Below are positions 33,780 to 42,369 of a stretch of 64,000 nucleotides of DNA, in pieces. Every line of letters begins with the position of its first letter. Within the stretch, counting starts at the first letter, position 1. This stretch comes from Oscillospiraceae bacterium. Lineage in GTDB: Bacteria > Bacillota > Clostridia > Oscillospirales > Ruminococcaceae. Made by a program: the position numbers and the translations under genes. The notes under the pieces are model-generated. The model was not told where the DNA came from and made no database searches. It saw nothing but the letters and a program-made list of their open reading frames with translations. Location: the NCBI GenBank assembly GCA_017555565.1, contig JAFZGF010000028.1:62001-126000 (forward strand). Direction: 5' to 3'.

Positions 33780-34715
33780 TTAATAGTTTTTGCAGGCTTC
33801 AACCAGCAATTTTACAAATGCTTCTCTGTCAATATCAACACAAACAAGGGCATTGTCCTTTTCTCTGTCTCTCCAAGGGCGGAAATCACAGATAGTGGCG
33901 GCATAGCTGTCTCGGCCGTCAATATCTACTCTTGCAATACCTTGTCTGGTTTTAATCAGTTCAGGGGCGATAAGGTATGTGATTGTTACAGCATCGTGAA
34001 TGGCACAGCCTGTGAAATTTGGATTTCTTTTGTACATAGCCATATAGAATTCAACAGCCTCGGCAATAAAATCACCAGCTTTGTTGCCAATTGCTCTGAT
34101 GGTATCAATATCTTCTGGGGTAACAGTTGCTTTCAGTGTAACATCAAGTCCGCACATTACCAGTTTAACACCACTGTTGAACACAATCTGTGCGGCTTCT
34201 GGGTCAGCATAAATATTGAATTCTGCTGCAGCATTGTAGTTACCGCCAAAAGCACCACCACCCATCAGAACAATTTCTTTGATTTTGTTTTTGATGTGAG
34301 GATATGCTTTAAGGAGGATGGCAATGTTTGTCAGTGGCCCTGTTGGAACAAGAGTAATCTGTTCTTCACTTTCTTCCAGCACTTTTTTGATAAAAGATAC
34401 GGCATCCAGCTCGTCAGGCATTTTTTCTGCCTTTGGAAGCACAGCTGTTCCAAGGCCGGATTCACCGTGGGCGTAGGCTGCGATAACCTGTGGGCGGATA
34501 AGTGGCTGTTTTGCACCCATTGCTACTGGTATTTCACTGCGGCCAAAATATTCCACCACATCCAGCGTATTTCTTGTTGTTTTTTCTATTGTCTGGTTTC
34601 CGGCAACAGTAGTGATACCACGGATATCCAATTTGTCTGCCTGCAGGGCGAGCACAAGGGCCATAGCATCATCAATACCGGTGTCAACGTCTATAATTAC
34701 AGGAATTTTGCTCAT
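33780..34715 (-). CDS. Nucleoside hydrolase, DTG type with His-Asp motif
   Basis: The 311-residue N-ribohydrolase paralogue has DVDTGIDD (residues 9-16), in which the usual Pro is Thr, LVPTGPLTNIAIL, VLMGGGAFGGN and the C-terminal motif AIHDAVTITYLIA retaining His-Asp. It would hydrolyse a ribonucleoside to base and ribose. GGAGG lies eight bases before ATG 34715. It is the first gene of the minus-strand pair. Confidence 0.92.
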   Translation of the reverse strand: MSKIPVIIDVDTGIDDAMALVLALQADKLDIRGITTVAGNQTIEKTTRNTLDVVEYFGRSEIPVAMGAKQPLIRPQVIAAYAHGESGLGTAVLPKAEKMPDELDAVSFIKKVLEESEEQITLVPTGPLTNIAILLKAYPHIKNKIKEIVLMGGGAFGGNYNAAAEFNIYADPEAAQIVFNSGVKLVMCGLDVTLKATVTPEDIDTIRAIGNKAGDFIAEAVEFYMAMYKRNPNFTGCAIHDAVTITYLIAPELIKTRQGIARVDIDGRDSYAATICDFRPWRDREKDNALVCVDIDREAFVKLLVEACKNY

Positions 34716-34833
34716 TGTAAACCTCCGATAATACATTATTCATACATATATATTAACATATCACATTATTAAAATAAACACTTTTTTTAAACAAGCTATT
34801 ATATATAAACAGATAAAAAAATAAGTTGACATA

Positions 34834-34862
34834 TTGACTATTTGTTTGGAAAATGTTAGTAT
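34834..34862 (+). promoter_or_regulatory. Promoter of the TRIC-like channel gene
   Basis: TTGACT (34834-34839), 17 bp, TAGTAT (34857-34862), about 50 bases before the ATG. Confidence 0.5.
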
Positions 34863-34910
34863 ATTTAAGGTTTTTATTTACTTAATATTGATTTTACAGG
34901 TGAGGGAATT

Positions 34911-35555
34911 ATGGATCCAAATATAGTTTTTATTCTTGAAGTAATCGGTACTGTTACTTTTGCATTTTCCGGTGCTTATGTAGCTATCAACCAGGACCTT
35001 GACTGGCTTGGTATTATGCTTATGGCTTGCTGTACAGCTTGTGGCGGTGGTATGACACGTGACGTTATCATCGACAACACACCAGCCAACCTTTTCAAAA
35101 ATCCAACATATGTTGCTATGGCTGCTGTTGTTGCATTTATCACAATTGCAATCTATAAACCACTTATGCAGCACGAAAAAAGAAAAACAATTATGTTTGT
35201 AATCGATACACTTGACGCTGTTGGTCTTGCAATATTCACAGTTGTTGGTATGCAGGTGGCTATCGGCCAGGGCTTTGCTGACAATGCATTCCTTGTTTGC
35301 TTCTGTGGTGCTCTTTCTGCTGTAGGCGGCGGTCTGCTTCGTGACATTATGGTTAACAGAACTCCACTTGTTCTTTCAAAAGAAATTTATGCTACAGCAA
35401 CAATTCCAGGCGCTCTGCTGTACTACTATCTGCCAGGTATGATCGGCGAACTGTCAGCATGCGTAATTGCACTTGTTGTAATTTTTGCCATCAGAATGTG
35501 GGCTATCGTAAACAAAAAGAACCTGCCAATGGTAGAAAAAATTCTTGTTGATTAA
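34911..35555 (+). CDS. TRIC-type cation channel family protein (UPF0126, YadS/YicG-like)
   Basis: The 214-residue membrane protein consists of two three-helix repeats, each containing a GGG-x2-RD signature: CGGGMTRDVI (residues about 45-54) and GGGLLRDIMVNRTPL (about 143-157). Prokaryotic TRIC homologues form trimeric monovalent-cation channels. The last helix is the seventh. AGGTGAGGG is found before the ATG. It has its own promoter and terminator. Confidence 0.9.
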   Translation: MDPNIVFILEVIGTVTFAFSGAYVAINQDLDWLGIMLMACCTACGGGMTRDVIIDNTPANLFKNPTYVAMAAVVAFITIAIYKPLMQHEKRKTIMFVIDTLDAVGLAIFTVVGMQVAIGQGFADNAFLVCFCGALSAVGGGLLRDIMVNRTPLVLSKEIYATATIPGALLYYYLPGMIGELSACVIALVVIFAIRMWAIVNKKNLPMVEKILVD

Positions 35556-35573
35556 TTTTTCGATACATATAAC

Positions 35574-35617
35574 AAAACCGTCTTTAAGTCAAAAACTGTT
35601 GACATAAAGGCGGTTTT
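35574..35617 (+). terminator. Terminator of the TRIC-like gene
   Basis: AAAACCG-CTTTA-GTCAA pairs, with two one-base mismatches, with TTGAC-TAAAG-CGGTTTT. Its 3' arm contains the -35 box of the tRNA promoter. Confidence 0.8.
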
Positions 35618-35627
35618 ATTGTATTAT
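35599..35627 (+). promoter_or_regulatory. Promoter of tRNA-Leu, overlapping the upstream terminator
   Basis: TTGACA (35599-35604), 17 bp, TATTAT (35622-35627), with the tRNA beginning 20 bases later. Confidence 0.7.
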
Positions 35628-35646
35628 ATTTAGGCACAATATTTTA

Positions 35647-35734
35647 GCCGCTGTGGTGGAATAGGCAGACACAAGGGACTTAAAATCCCTCGCCCTAATA
35701 CGGCGTACCGGTTCGACCCCGGTCAGCGGCACCA
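35647..35734 (+). tRNA. tRNA-Leu (anticodon TAA)
   Basis: The acceptor arm GCCGCTG pairs with CAGCGGC before the encoded ACCA end. The anticodon arm GGGA-CTTAAAA-TCCC gives anticodon TAA. A long variable arm (CGCCCTAATACGGCG) and the T arm CCGGTTCGACCCCGG complete a class II tRNA. Confidence 0.97.
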
Positions 35735-35737
35735 GAT

Positions 35738-35774
35738 AACCAGCTATACGATTTGTATAGCTGGTTTTCTTTTT
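35738..35774 (+). terminator. Terminator of tRNA-Leu
   Basis: AACCAGCTATAC pairs with GTATAGCTGGTT and is followed by TTCTTTTT. Confidence 0.9.
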
Positions 35775-35810
35775 AAACAAAACTCTCCTCAACATTTGTT
35801 GGGGAGAGCA
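35775..35810 (-). terminator. Terminator of the minus-strand gene at 35815
   Basis: Minus-strand CTCTCCCCAAC pairs with GTTGAGGAGAG (one mismatch), followed by TTTTGTTT. Confidence 0.75.
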
Positions 35811-35814
35811 GTTT

Positions 35815-37140
35815 TTATTTATTGAATTTTTCCCATTCGGCATCTATAAATGCAGAAAGATTTTTGTAATAATCTTCATCATATGGTGTGAACAGATATG
35901 CTTCATTGTGGAACTCTTCACAGTTGTATTTTTCTGTGCCAAAATAATTTTCTGACACTTTGTCAACACAGGCAGGGAAGCCTTTACCGGTGTTAAAGTT
36001 ATAGTATCCATTTACAAAAGCTTTGCCGGTTTCATTGAAGTGCTTATTTCGAAGCATACCGCTGAATGCAGGTGATTTAAGGAAAATATTTCTGTAATCC
36101 GGACATTCTTTATCCAGCTCTGGACATTTTTCTATCAGCTCAGCGCTCAGCAGGTCGTGCTCATTTGCCCATCTTATAAATACAGCAATATGGTTTACAC
36201 CGCATATCTCTTCGATGTCAAGGTTGAATCTTTTTATCTTGTTGCTGTGTGAGTATCCGGCATCAATAATTTTACCCCAATAAAAACCTTTTACAGACTG
36301 TAAAGTATTCATATCCACAGCGTGGTTTTCTACATAATAAGATATTTTTTCTTCTGTTAATGTAACTGTTATATGCTCTGCGTCATAATAGTCAGCATAT
36401 CCCACGTTATTTATAAAAACATCGTATGGAATATAGTTTTCATCCGGCAGTTCAACAAGATAGGAATGAAGATTTTCTATCTTCTGAAATGGATATTCAG
36501 GGTTAAGCGGTACAGTTGTTGGCACATTGTCACGCAGGAAATAAAAACCATGTATCTTTTCGTCATCGAATTTATAAAAACGTGGTCTGGCATAATATGC
36601 ATCGATACGCTGTAATCTGTCCATCATTTTATCAAATCCATCAAGACTGTCACCAATTTCTCTGATTTCATTTGGACCAATAAAAATAGGATTGATTGCA
36701 CCAAAAAGAATCATATATCTGTGTTCTTCGTTTGTCACGGTTTCAGCAATTCGGCGTAAAGATTGCATAGTCAGATCCTTATCATCTTCAGCTTTTAATC
36801 CTATATCAGTTACAGCAACCATATCATCATCAAGCTGAATAAAATATACACCTATCTTTTCACAGATTTTTTTAACCAACTGATAGAAAATATCTATGTC
36901 ATGGGAAGTTGTAGGTAAAGGAATACTGAGGCATATGCTATTATCTTCATAATTTATTTCTATGCCGCGACCTATCTTTTTTTCGTCGTAGAGTATTGTA
37001 TATTTGTTTGTCTTATTAAAAACAAGGCAGTAGTTGTTATCAGAATAGCCATAGCTTAAATTCATAAGTTTTGCAATTTCTTCAACAGAAAGCAAAGGCT
37101 GATCTTCATTTAAAGGTTTAATTGTTATATTTACAGACAT
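35815..37140 (-). CDS. Uncharacterised cytoplasmic protein, possibly DUF4299-like
   Basis: I do not recognise this 441-residue protein with certainty. The N-terminal part (MSVNITIKPLNEDQPLLSVE through KKIGRGIEINYEDNS) resembles my memory of DUF4299, known mainly from Streptococcus and other Firmicutes, but the resemblance is weak. It has no signal peptide, membrane segment or nucleotide-binding loop. It is acidic and rich in aromatic residues, especially Tyr and Phe in the C-terminal third. ATG 37140 follows AAAAGGAG; the upstream extension has no ribosome binding site. It is transcribed alone. Confidence 0.7.
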   Translation of the reverse strand: MSVNITIKPLNEDQPLLSVEEIAKLMNLSYGYSDNNYCLVFNKTNKYTILYDEKKIGRGIEINYEDNSICLSIPLPTTSHDIDIFYQLVKKICEKIGVYFIQLDDDMVAVTDIGLKAEDDKDLTMQSLRRIAETVTNEEHRYMILFGAINPIFIGPNEIREIGDSLDGFDKMMDRLQRIDAYYARPRFYKFDDEKIHGFYFLRDNVPTTVPLNPEYPFQKIENLHSYLVELPDENYIPYDVFINNVGYADYYDAEHITVTLTEEKISYYVENHAVDMNTLQSVKGFYWGKIIDAGYSHSNKIKRFNLDIEEICGVNHIAVFIRWANEHDLLSAELIEKCPELDKECPDYRNIFLKSPAFSGMLRNKHFNETGKAFVNGYYNFNTGKGFPACVDKVSENYFGTEKYNCEEFHNEAYLFTPYDEDYYKNLSAFIDAEWEKFNK

Positions 37141-37226
37141 TCTTTCAGCTCCTTTTAAAGATAAATTAATTATATCACCATAATTGTAAAATTTCAATAA
37201 ATGTACTTGTATGAAAAACAAATGTC

Positions 37227-37255
37227 TTGCAAAGGTGAAAGAAAAGTGATAGAAT
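37227..37255 (+). promoter_or_regulatory. Promoter of the M20 amidohydrolase
   Basis: TTGCAA (37227-37232), 17 bp, TAGAAT (37250-37255), 40 bases before the start codon. Confidence 0.5.
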
Positions 37256-37294
37256 ATTTAACAAATTATTCTGTAACAATAAAGGAGAGAGAAT

Positions 37295-38467
37295 ATGAAG
37301 ACATTAGAACTTTCTAAAAAGTACAAAGATTATGTAATCGAAATGAGACGTGCTATCCACAGACATCCAGAACCAGGTACACAGGAATTCAAAACTGCTG
37401 CACTTATCCGTGGTGAACTGGAAAAAATGGGTATCCCATATGAAGAAAAATTTGTAACAGGTACAGTTGCCACTATCAAAGGCAATAACCCAGGCAAAAC
37501 AGTTGCTCTTCGTGCTGACATCGATGCTCTTACACTTGATGACAGAACAGGCTGTGACTACGCTTCAGAAGTTCCTGGTATGAACCATGCCTGCGGCCAT
37601 GACACACACGCTGCAATGCTTCTTGGTGCTGCCAAAATCCTCAATGAAATGAAAGACGAAATCAACGGTACAGTTAAACTGTTCTTCCAGCCAGCTGAAG
37701 AAGTTGGTATTGGCGCACGCGGTATGATCGCTGATGGCTGTATGGAAGGCGTTGACAACGTATTTGCAATTCATATTTCTTCAGGTGTTGAAATTGGTAC
37801 AATTGCTTCCGGTGCAGGCGGCAGAATGGCATCTGCAGACAGATTTATCATCAATGTTACAGGTAAAGGCGGTCACGGTGCTGCTCCACACGAATGTGTA
37901 GATGCTGTTTACATCGCATCAAAAATCGTTGTTGCTCTCCAGGAAATCGTAAGCCGCGAAATCGGCCCTACAGTTCCTGCAGTTGTAACTTGTGGCACAA
38001 TCAATGGTGGTGCACGCTGGAATATCGTTGCAAACGAAGCTGTTATCGAAGGTACAACACGCTGTCTGTCAGCTGACGTTAGAAACTATCTGGAAGAAGC
38101 TATCGGCAGAATTTCCAAATCTATTGCAGAAGCATACCGCGGTAAAGCTGAACTGGAATATCAGAGACTGGTTGCTCCTACAGTTAACACAGCTAACAGC
38201 GTAGAAGTTGCTGAATTTACAATCAAACAGTTGTTTGGTGACAAAGCTTATGCTGAAACACCTATCACAATGGGTGGCGAAGATGCAGGTGAATACTTTG
38301 AAGTTGCTCCAGAAGGCGGCTGTCTTGCAAACCTTGGCGCACACAATGTAAACAAACCAGAAACAAACTTCCCACATCATCATCCAAACTTCAATATTGA
38401 TGAAGATGCATTTGAACTGGGCTCTGCACTGTACGCACAGTATGCAATTAACTACCTCAACAAATAA
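37295..38467 (+). CDS. M20-family amidohydrolase (aminoacylase/IAA-amino acid hydrolase-like)
   Basis: The 390-residue dinuclear metallo-hydrolase has ALRADIDAL (Asp in the metal loop), MNHACGHDTHAAMLLG (His-Asp ligand and base), FFQPAEEVGIGARGMI (bridging Glu-Glu) and FPHHHPNFNIDEDAF near the C-terminus. Members cleave N-acyl or N-aminoacyl amides; this subgroup is often called amidohydrolase, hippurate hydrolase or N-acetyldiaminopimelate deacetylase. There are no dap genes nearby, so the substrate is open. AAGGAGAGAG precedes the ATG. Confidence 0.93.
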   Translation: MKTLELSKKYKDYVIEMRRAIHRHPEPGTQEFKTAALIRGELEKMGIPYEEKFVTGTVATIKGNNPGKTVALRADIDALTLDDRTGCDYASEVPGMNHACGHDTHAAMLLGAAKILNEMKDEINGTVKLFFQPAEEVGIGARGMIADGCMEGVDNVFAIHISSGVEIGTIASGAGGRMASADRFIINVTGKGGHGAAPHECVDAVYIASKIVVALQEIVSREIGPTVPAVVTCGTINGGARWNIVANEAVIEGTTRCLSADVRNYLEEAIGRISKSIAEAYRGKAELEYQRLVAPTVNTANSVEVAEFTIKQLFGDKAYAETPITMGGEDAGEYFEVAPEGGCLANLGAHNVNKPETNFPHHHPNFNIDEDAFELGSALYAQYAINYLNK

Positions 38468-38476
38468 TTACAGTTT

Positions 38477-38505
38477 AAAACGGCAGGCTGGTCCTGCCGT
38501 TTTTT
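38477..38505 (+). terminator. Terminator after the M20 gene
   Basis: AAAACGGCAGG-CTGGT-CCTGCCGTTTTTT. Confidence 0.92.
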
Positions 38506-38580
38506 GTGAAATTTTTTACAAATCAGTAAATTTGTGCTTTAATATGTTATAATATTAAAAAATATTTGTGAGGATTTATT

Positions 38581-39144
38581 ATGAATTTTATCAATAAAGA
38601 CGATACAGTTGATGTAACACTGGAACTGAATGCCAGACTGCAACCTTTACACAGAGGTGAAATTTTTGAAGATATGTTTCGGGATATGTTTGATAGATTT
38701 GGCATAGGTGAGATCACAGGTGCAGGAACATTACAGATGCCTACCGGAGAGGTAGAAAAATGTGATATATCTATGGTGATTTATAAAAACAGACTTAATC
38801 CGTTTATTTCTCTTGTAAAAAGACTTGATATTATTCCAAAAGGAAGCAAGCTGATTATTAATGGAGAAGAAACACCAATTGGCACTGCACAGGGAATGGC
38901 TATTTACCTGAACGGGACAGAACTTCCTGAAGAAGTGTACAAAAACAATGATATAAATCAGTTGATAGAACAGCTGGACACTGCATTGAATGGACTTGCC
39001 AACAGATTAAGCCACTGGGAAGGCCCGACAGAAACAGCGCTTTACTATTACGGTAAAGATTATATTAAAATGAAAAAGGCTATTTTACCGGTTCTTAAAA
39101 ATCATCCATTAGGTGAAAAAAGCAGATCTGTAAAAATTGTATAA
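38581..39144 (+). CDS. Hypothetical cytoplasmic protein
   Basis: This 187-residue protein is not recognised. It is soluble, mixed alpha/beta, with MNFINKDDTVDVTLELNARL at the N-terminus and LSHWEGPTETALYYYG near residue 140. It starts at an ATG preceded by GTGAGGAT. It is followed after 12 bases by another small gene of unknown function, so the two may be an operon. Codon use is like that of the neighbours. Confidence 0.65.
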   Translation: MNFINKDDTVDVTLELNARLQPLHRGEIFEDMFRDMFDRFGIGEITGAGTLQMPTGEVEKCDISMVIYKNRLNPFISLVKRLDIIPKGSKLIINGEETPIGTAQGMAIYLNGTELPEEVYKNNDINQLIEQLDTALNGLANRLSHWEGPTETALYYYGKDYIKMKKAILPVLKNHPLGEKSRSVKIV

Positions 39145-39156
39145 TCGATAAAAATT

Positions 39157-39429
39157 ATGATTTATAAAGAAAAAATACTTAAAACAGGCATATGCCATTA
39201 TGGTGAAAAAGAATACCACGTATATATCTGTAAATCCGATGTTTTATATGGTACAGGTGACTTTGAAGATGAATTGATGGGAGAAGATGCAGAAAAAGAG
39301 TGTTTTTCTGTATGGTATGAAGATATATTGCACCCGGGCAGAATAAATGCCGGCGGCGGTTATTTTGAAACATTGGATGCTGCAGTTGAAAAAGCAGAAA
39401 ACAGCAGTGGATTCTTAAAATGGCATTAA
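39157..39429 (+). CDS. Small hypothetical protein
   Basis: The 90-residue acidic protein (KEKILKTGICHYGEKEYHVY, then GRINAGGGYFETLDAAVEKA) has no recognised domain, signal peptide or membrane segment. It has no strong ribosome binding site (AATCGATAAAAATT before the ATG) and may depend on translation of the preceding gene, which stops 12 bases upstream. Confidence 0.6.
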   Translation: MIYKEKILKTGICHYGEKEYHVYICKSDVLYGTGDFEDELMGEDAEKECFSVWYEDILHPGRINAGGGYFETLDAAVEKAENSSGFLKWH

Positions 39430-39440
39430 AATTTTACTGA

Positions 39441-39469
39441 TTGAAAAATAACATCATAAATGTTATATT
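39441..39469 (+). promoter_or_regulatory. Promoter of the Crp/Fnr-type regulator
   Basis: TTGAAA (39441-39446), 17 bp, TATATT (39464-39469), 40 bases before the start. Confidence 0.55.
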
Positions 39470-39508
39470 AATAAAGTAAAGCTTGATTTATTAAAAAGGG
39501 GATTGACA

Positions 39509-40180
39509 GTGAATAAAAAAGAACAGATGGAATTTCTTTCCCAATATGAAGATTTCTGGGGGCATCTCAGCGATGAAGAAAAAGAATTTGTGTGCCATAA
39601 CACTGAATATGTGACATACCATCCGGGTCAGAATGTTCACAGTGCAGATTTGCGGTGCGTTGGTGTTTTGTTTGTCAGAAAAGGCTGTCTCCGTGTATAC
39701 ATAATGAGCGAAGAAGGTAAGGAAGTTACACTTTATCGTGTTAATCCAGGGGAAGTATGTATTCTTTCTGCTTCCTGTGTGCTATCAGAAATAACATTTG
39801 ATGTTTATGTAGATTCAGAAGACCTTACCGAAGTTGTGGTGCTCAACGCGTTTGCATTTGCAAAAATGATGAGCAAAAACATCTATGTTGAAAATTTCTC
39901 CAACAAGATGAAAGCTATCCGTTTTTCAGATGTAATGTGGACAATGCAGCAGATTCTGTTTTTCAGTTTTGACAAACGTCTGGCAATTTTTCTGTATGAA
40001 GAACTTATTAAAAACGGGCCAATCATACGTTATTCCCATATGGAAATTGCAAAATATCTTGGCAGCGCAAGGGAAGTTGTTTCCCGTATGCTGAAATATT
40101 TTGAAAAAGAAGGTATAGTTCTGGTTTCCAGAAAAGAAATAGAAATTGTAGATAAAAAGAAATTAATGGAACGCCTGTAA
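39509..40180 (+). CDS. Crp/Fnr-family transcriptional regulator
   Basis: The 223-residue protein has an N-terminal cyclic-nucleotide-binding beta-roll (YHPGQNVHSADLRCVGVLFV, GCLRVYIMSEEGKEVTLYRV, NPGEVCIL) and a C-terminal winged helix (YSHMEIAKYLGSAREVVSRM, LKYFEKEGIV). There is no N-terminal Fnr-type Cys cluster. This pattern matches clostridial regulators of the sensing of redox or metabolites. GTG at 39509 is six bases from AAGGGGAT; an in-frame TTG at 39503 is inside that site. Thioredoxin follows downstream. Confidence 0.9.
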   Translation: MNKKEQMEFLSQYEDFWGHLSDEEKEFVCHNTEYVTYHPGQNVHSADLRCVGVLFVRKGCLRVYIMSEEGKEVTLYRVNPGEVCILSASCVLSEITFDVYVDSEDLTEVVVLNAFAFAKMMSKNIYVENFSNKMKAIRFSDVMWTMQQILFFSFDKRLAIFLYEELIKNGPIIRYSHMEIAKYLGSAREVVSRMLKYFEKEGIVLVSRKEIEIVDKKKLMERL

Positions 40181-40187
40181 AAATCAG

Positions 40188-40200
40188 GTGATTAAATCAC
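40188..40200 (+). promoter_or_regulatory. Palindrome between the Crp/Fnr gene and trxA
   Basis: GTGATT-A-AATCAC is a perfect inverted repeat directly after the regulator's stop codon and before TATAAT-like sequences of the trxA leader. It has the general look of an Fnr-type site, but with a three-base rather than four-base centre in TGAT-TAA-ATCA. Confidence 0.35.
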
Positions 40201-40271
40201 AGTATAATATTTTATAATGTGATATATTATAGTCATAAAGAATATTGAACATAAATAAAGGAGATTTTATT

Positions 40272-40580
40272 ATGGCACTTACACTTACAAACGAAAACTT
40301 CAACGAAATCATCAACGGTGACAAACCTGTTTTTGTTGACTTCTGGGCAACATGGTGTGGTCCTTGCAAAATGCTGGCACCAACAATCGAAGAACTGGCA
40401 GTAGAACTGGAAGGCGAAGTAGTAGTAGCTAAACTGGATGTAGACCAGGCTCAGGACATCGCTATGAAATACGGCGTTATGAGCATTCCTACAATGGTTC
40501 TTTTCAAAAATGGTGAAGAAGTAAGACGTACAGTTGGCTTCCAGCCAAAGGCAAGAATCCTTGACTTTATCAAAGGTTAA
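40272..40580 (+). CDS. trxA: Thioredoxin
   Basis: The 102-residue protein has the standard thioredoxin fold with FVDFWATWCGPCKM (redox pair Cys 29 and 32), DVDQAQDIAMKYGVMSIPTM with the cis-Pro, and GFQPKARI at the end. It reduces protein disulfides. AAGGAGATTTT precedes ATG 40272; an ATG at 40245 lies before this site. No thioredoxin reductase gene is nearby. Confidence 0.97.
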   Translation: MALTLTNENFNEIINGDKPVFVDFWATWCGPCKMLAPTIEELAVELEGEVVVAKLDVDQAQDIAMKYGVMSIPTMVLFKNGEEVRRTVGFQPKARILDFIKG

Positions 40581-40592
40581 TTACTAAAAAAT

Positions 40593-40625
40593 AAAGGTCG
40601 GTTTTCCCGGCCTTTTTCTTTTTTT
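40593..40625 (+). terminator. Terminator of trxA
   Basis: AAAGG-CGG pairs with CCG-CCTTT, followed by TTCTTTTTTT. Confidence 0.82.
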
Positions 40626-40681
40626 GTACACAACTGTGTATTATTATAGTTTATAAGCAAATAATAATTTTGGAGCTTTAT

Positions 40682-42259
40682 ATGAAAACACTTTATTTTA
40701 ACGGCAATATTATTACTATGACCAGTCAGCCTATGCCACAGTCTGTGTTGTGTGAAAACGGTAAGATTCTTGCGACTGGTGACTACGGCTTTCTTTCAGA
40801 ATATGCCGATGATTTTTATGATTTAAAGGGCAAGACTATGCTGCCGGCATTTATAGATGGCCACAGTCATTTTACAACTGTAGCCAATACTCTTGCCATT
40901 GCAGATCTTTCTATGGCAAAAAGTATAGAAGAAATATTAAATATACTGCAGAATTTCAAAACAGATAAGGGAAAAATTGAAAAAGACGAATTTATTGTAG
41001 GTTTTGGTTATGACAATAACTTTTTCCCGGATAAAAGACATCCTACAAAATCTGATCTTGATAAAATAAGCATAGAAATACCTATTGTAATTTCCCACGC
41101 AAGTGGTCATATGGGTGTGGCAAATACAAAAGCTCTTAAAGTTATGGGGCTTAGTGAAAACACTCCTGATCCTGATGGAGGCATAATAGGAAGAAATGCT
41201 GATGGCAGTTTAAACGGATACCTTGAAGAAACTGCATTCACATCTTATTCATCTGTTATAAAACAGCCGGATTATAATGATATGAAAAAGCTTATAAAAA
41301 GTGCAGAAAATATCTACTTTAAATATGGCATCACTACTGTTCAGGATGGTTTTACAGGTGAAAAAGAATGGACGCTGTTAAAAAAACTGTCAGAGGACAA
41401 TGCATTTACTGCTGATGTAGTAAGTTATATTGATATAAATAATTGTAAAGATATTCTTTCCAAAGAGAAACAGTATAACAAAAACTATATAAACAATCTG
41501 AAAATAGGTGGATACAAACTGTTTCTTGACGGCTCTCCTCAGGGACGAACTGCATGGATGACACAGCCCTATGAAAACGATGTCAATTATTGTGGATATC
41601 CTATTTATTCTGATTCACAGGTTTTGGAATTTGTAAAACAGTCTGTAATGGAACAACAGCAGTTACTGTGTCATTGCAATGGTGATGCGGCTGCACAGCA
41701 GTTTATAGATGCCTTTAAAGCAGCGGATGAACAGCTGAAAACATCAAACAATTATCGTCCTGTGCTTATACATGGTCAGTTGGCAACACAACAGCAGATG
41801 TCAGATGTAGCATCTCTTGGTATGATAGCGTCATTTTTTATTGCACACACCTGGCAATGGGGTGATATTCATATAGAGAACTTTGGAAACAGAGCATACA
41901 AAATCTGCCCAGTAAACACAGCAATAAATAAGGGTGTGGTTACTACATTTCATCAGGACAGTCCGGTTTTGCCGCCGGATATGATGCATAGCGTATGGTG
42001 CGCGGTAAACAGAATTACACAGTCCGGGGTACAGCTTGACAAGGAAGAATCCGTAACAGTATATGATGCCCTTAAAGCCATAACAATCAATCGGGCATAT
42101 CAATATGGAGAAGAAAATACAAAAGGTACCATTGAACGGGGAAAAGACGCCAGCTTTGCAATACTGACAGATAACCCTTTGATTTGTGACAAACTGGAAC
42201 TGAATAAAATAAAAGTCGATACCACAATACTGAGGGGAAATGTTGTTTTTAAATTATAA
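40682..42259 (+). CDS. YtcJ-like metal-dependent amidohydrolase
   Basis: The 525-residue protein belongs to the amidohydrolase_3 group: MLPAFIDGHSHFTTVA (metal-binding HxH at about 60), SHASGHMGVANTKALKVMG, LFLDGSPQGRTAWM, LCHCNGDAAAQQFIDA and TTFHQDSPVLPP. The C-terminus returns to a small beta-sandwich (GTIERGKDASFAILTDNPL). Members hydrolyse amide or formamide bonds; the substrate is unknown. TTGGAG precedes ATG 40682, and an in-frame upstream TTG is less likely. The gene is transcribed alone. Confidence 0.88.
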   Translation: MKTLYFNGNIITMTSQPMPQSVLCENGKILATGDYGFLSEYADDFYDLKGKTMLPAFIDGHSHFTTVANTLAIADLSMAKSIEEILNILQNFKTDKGKIEKDEFIVGFGYDNNFFPDKRHPTKSDLDKISIEIPIVISHASGHMGVANTKALKVMGLSENTPDPDGGIIGRNADGSLNGYLEETAFTSYSSVIKQPDYNDMKKLIKSAENIYFKYGITTVQDGFTGEKEWTLLKKLSEDNAFTADVVSYIDINNCKDILSKEKQYNKNYINNLKIGGYKLFLDGSPQGRTAWMTQPYENDVNYCGYPIYSDSQVLEFVKQSVMEQQQLLCHCNGDAAAQQFIDAFKAADEQLKTSNNYRPVLIHGQLATQQQMSDVASLGMIASFFIAHTWQWGDIHIENFGNRAYKICPVNTAINKGVVTTFHQDSPVLPPDMMHSVWCAVNRITQSGVQLDKEESVTVYDALKAITINRAYQYGEENTKGTIERGKDASFAILTDNPLICDKLELNKIKVDTTILRGNVVFKL

Positions 42260-42263
42260 TTAT

Positions 42264-42297
42264 AAACTCTGCATTTATTGTTTAAATGCAGAGTTTT
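42264..42297 (+). terminator. Terminator of the YtcJ-like gene
   Basis: AAACTCTGCATTTA pairs with TAAATGCAGAGTTT, with TTG after it. Confidence 0.8.
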
Positions 42298-42369
42298 GAT
42301 TTTATTTACCTTGTTTTTTATTACAGTACTATGGTAAAATGAAATTATGAATTATTTGGAGGATAATCA

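Noticed and set aside
40188..40200. Calling the palindrome a proven Fnr or Crp site
   Set aside because: The centre is three bases (TGAT-TAA-ATCA) instead of four, and the arms do not match TTGAT or TGTGA fully, so it is listed only as a candidate.
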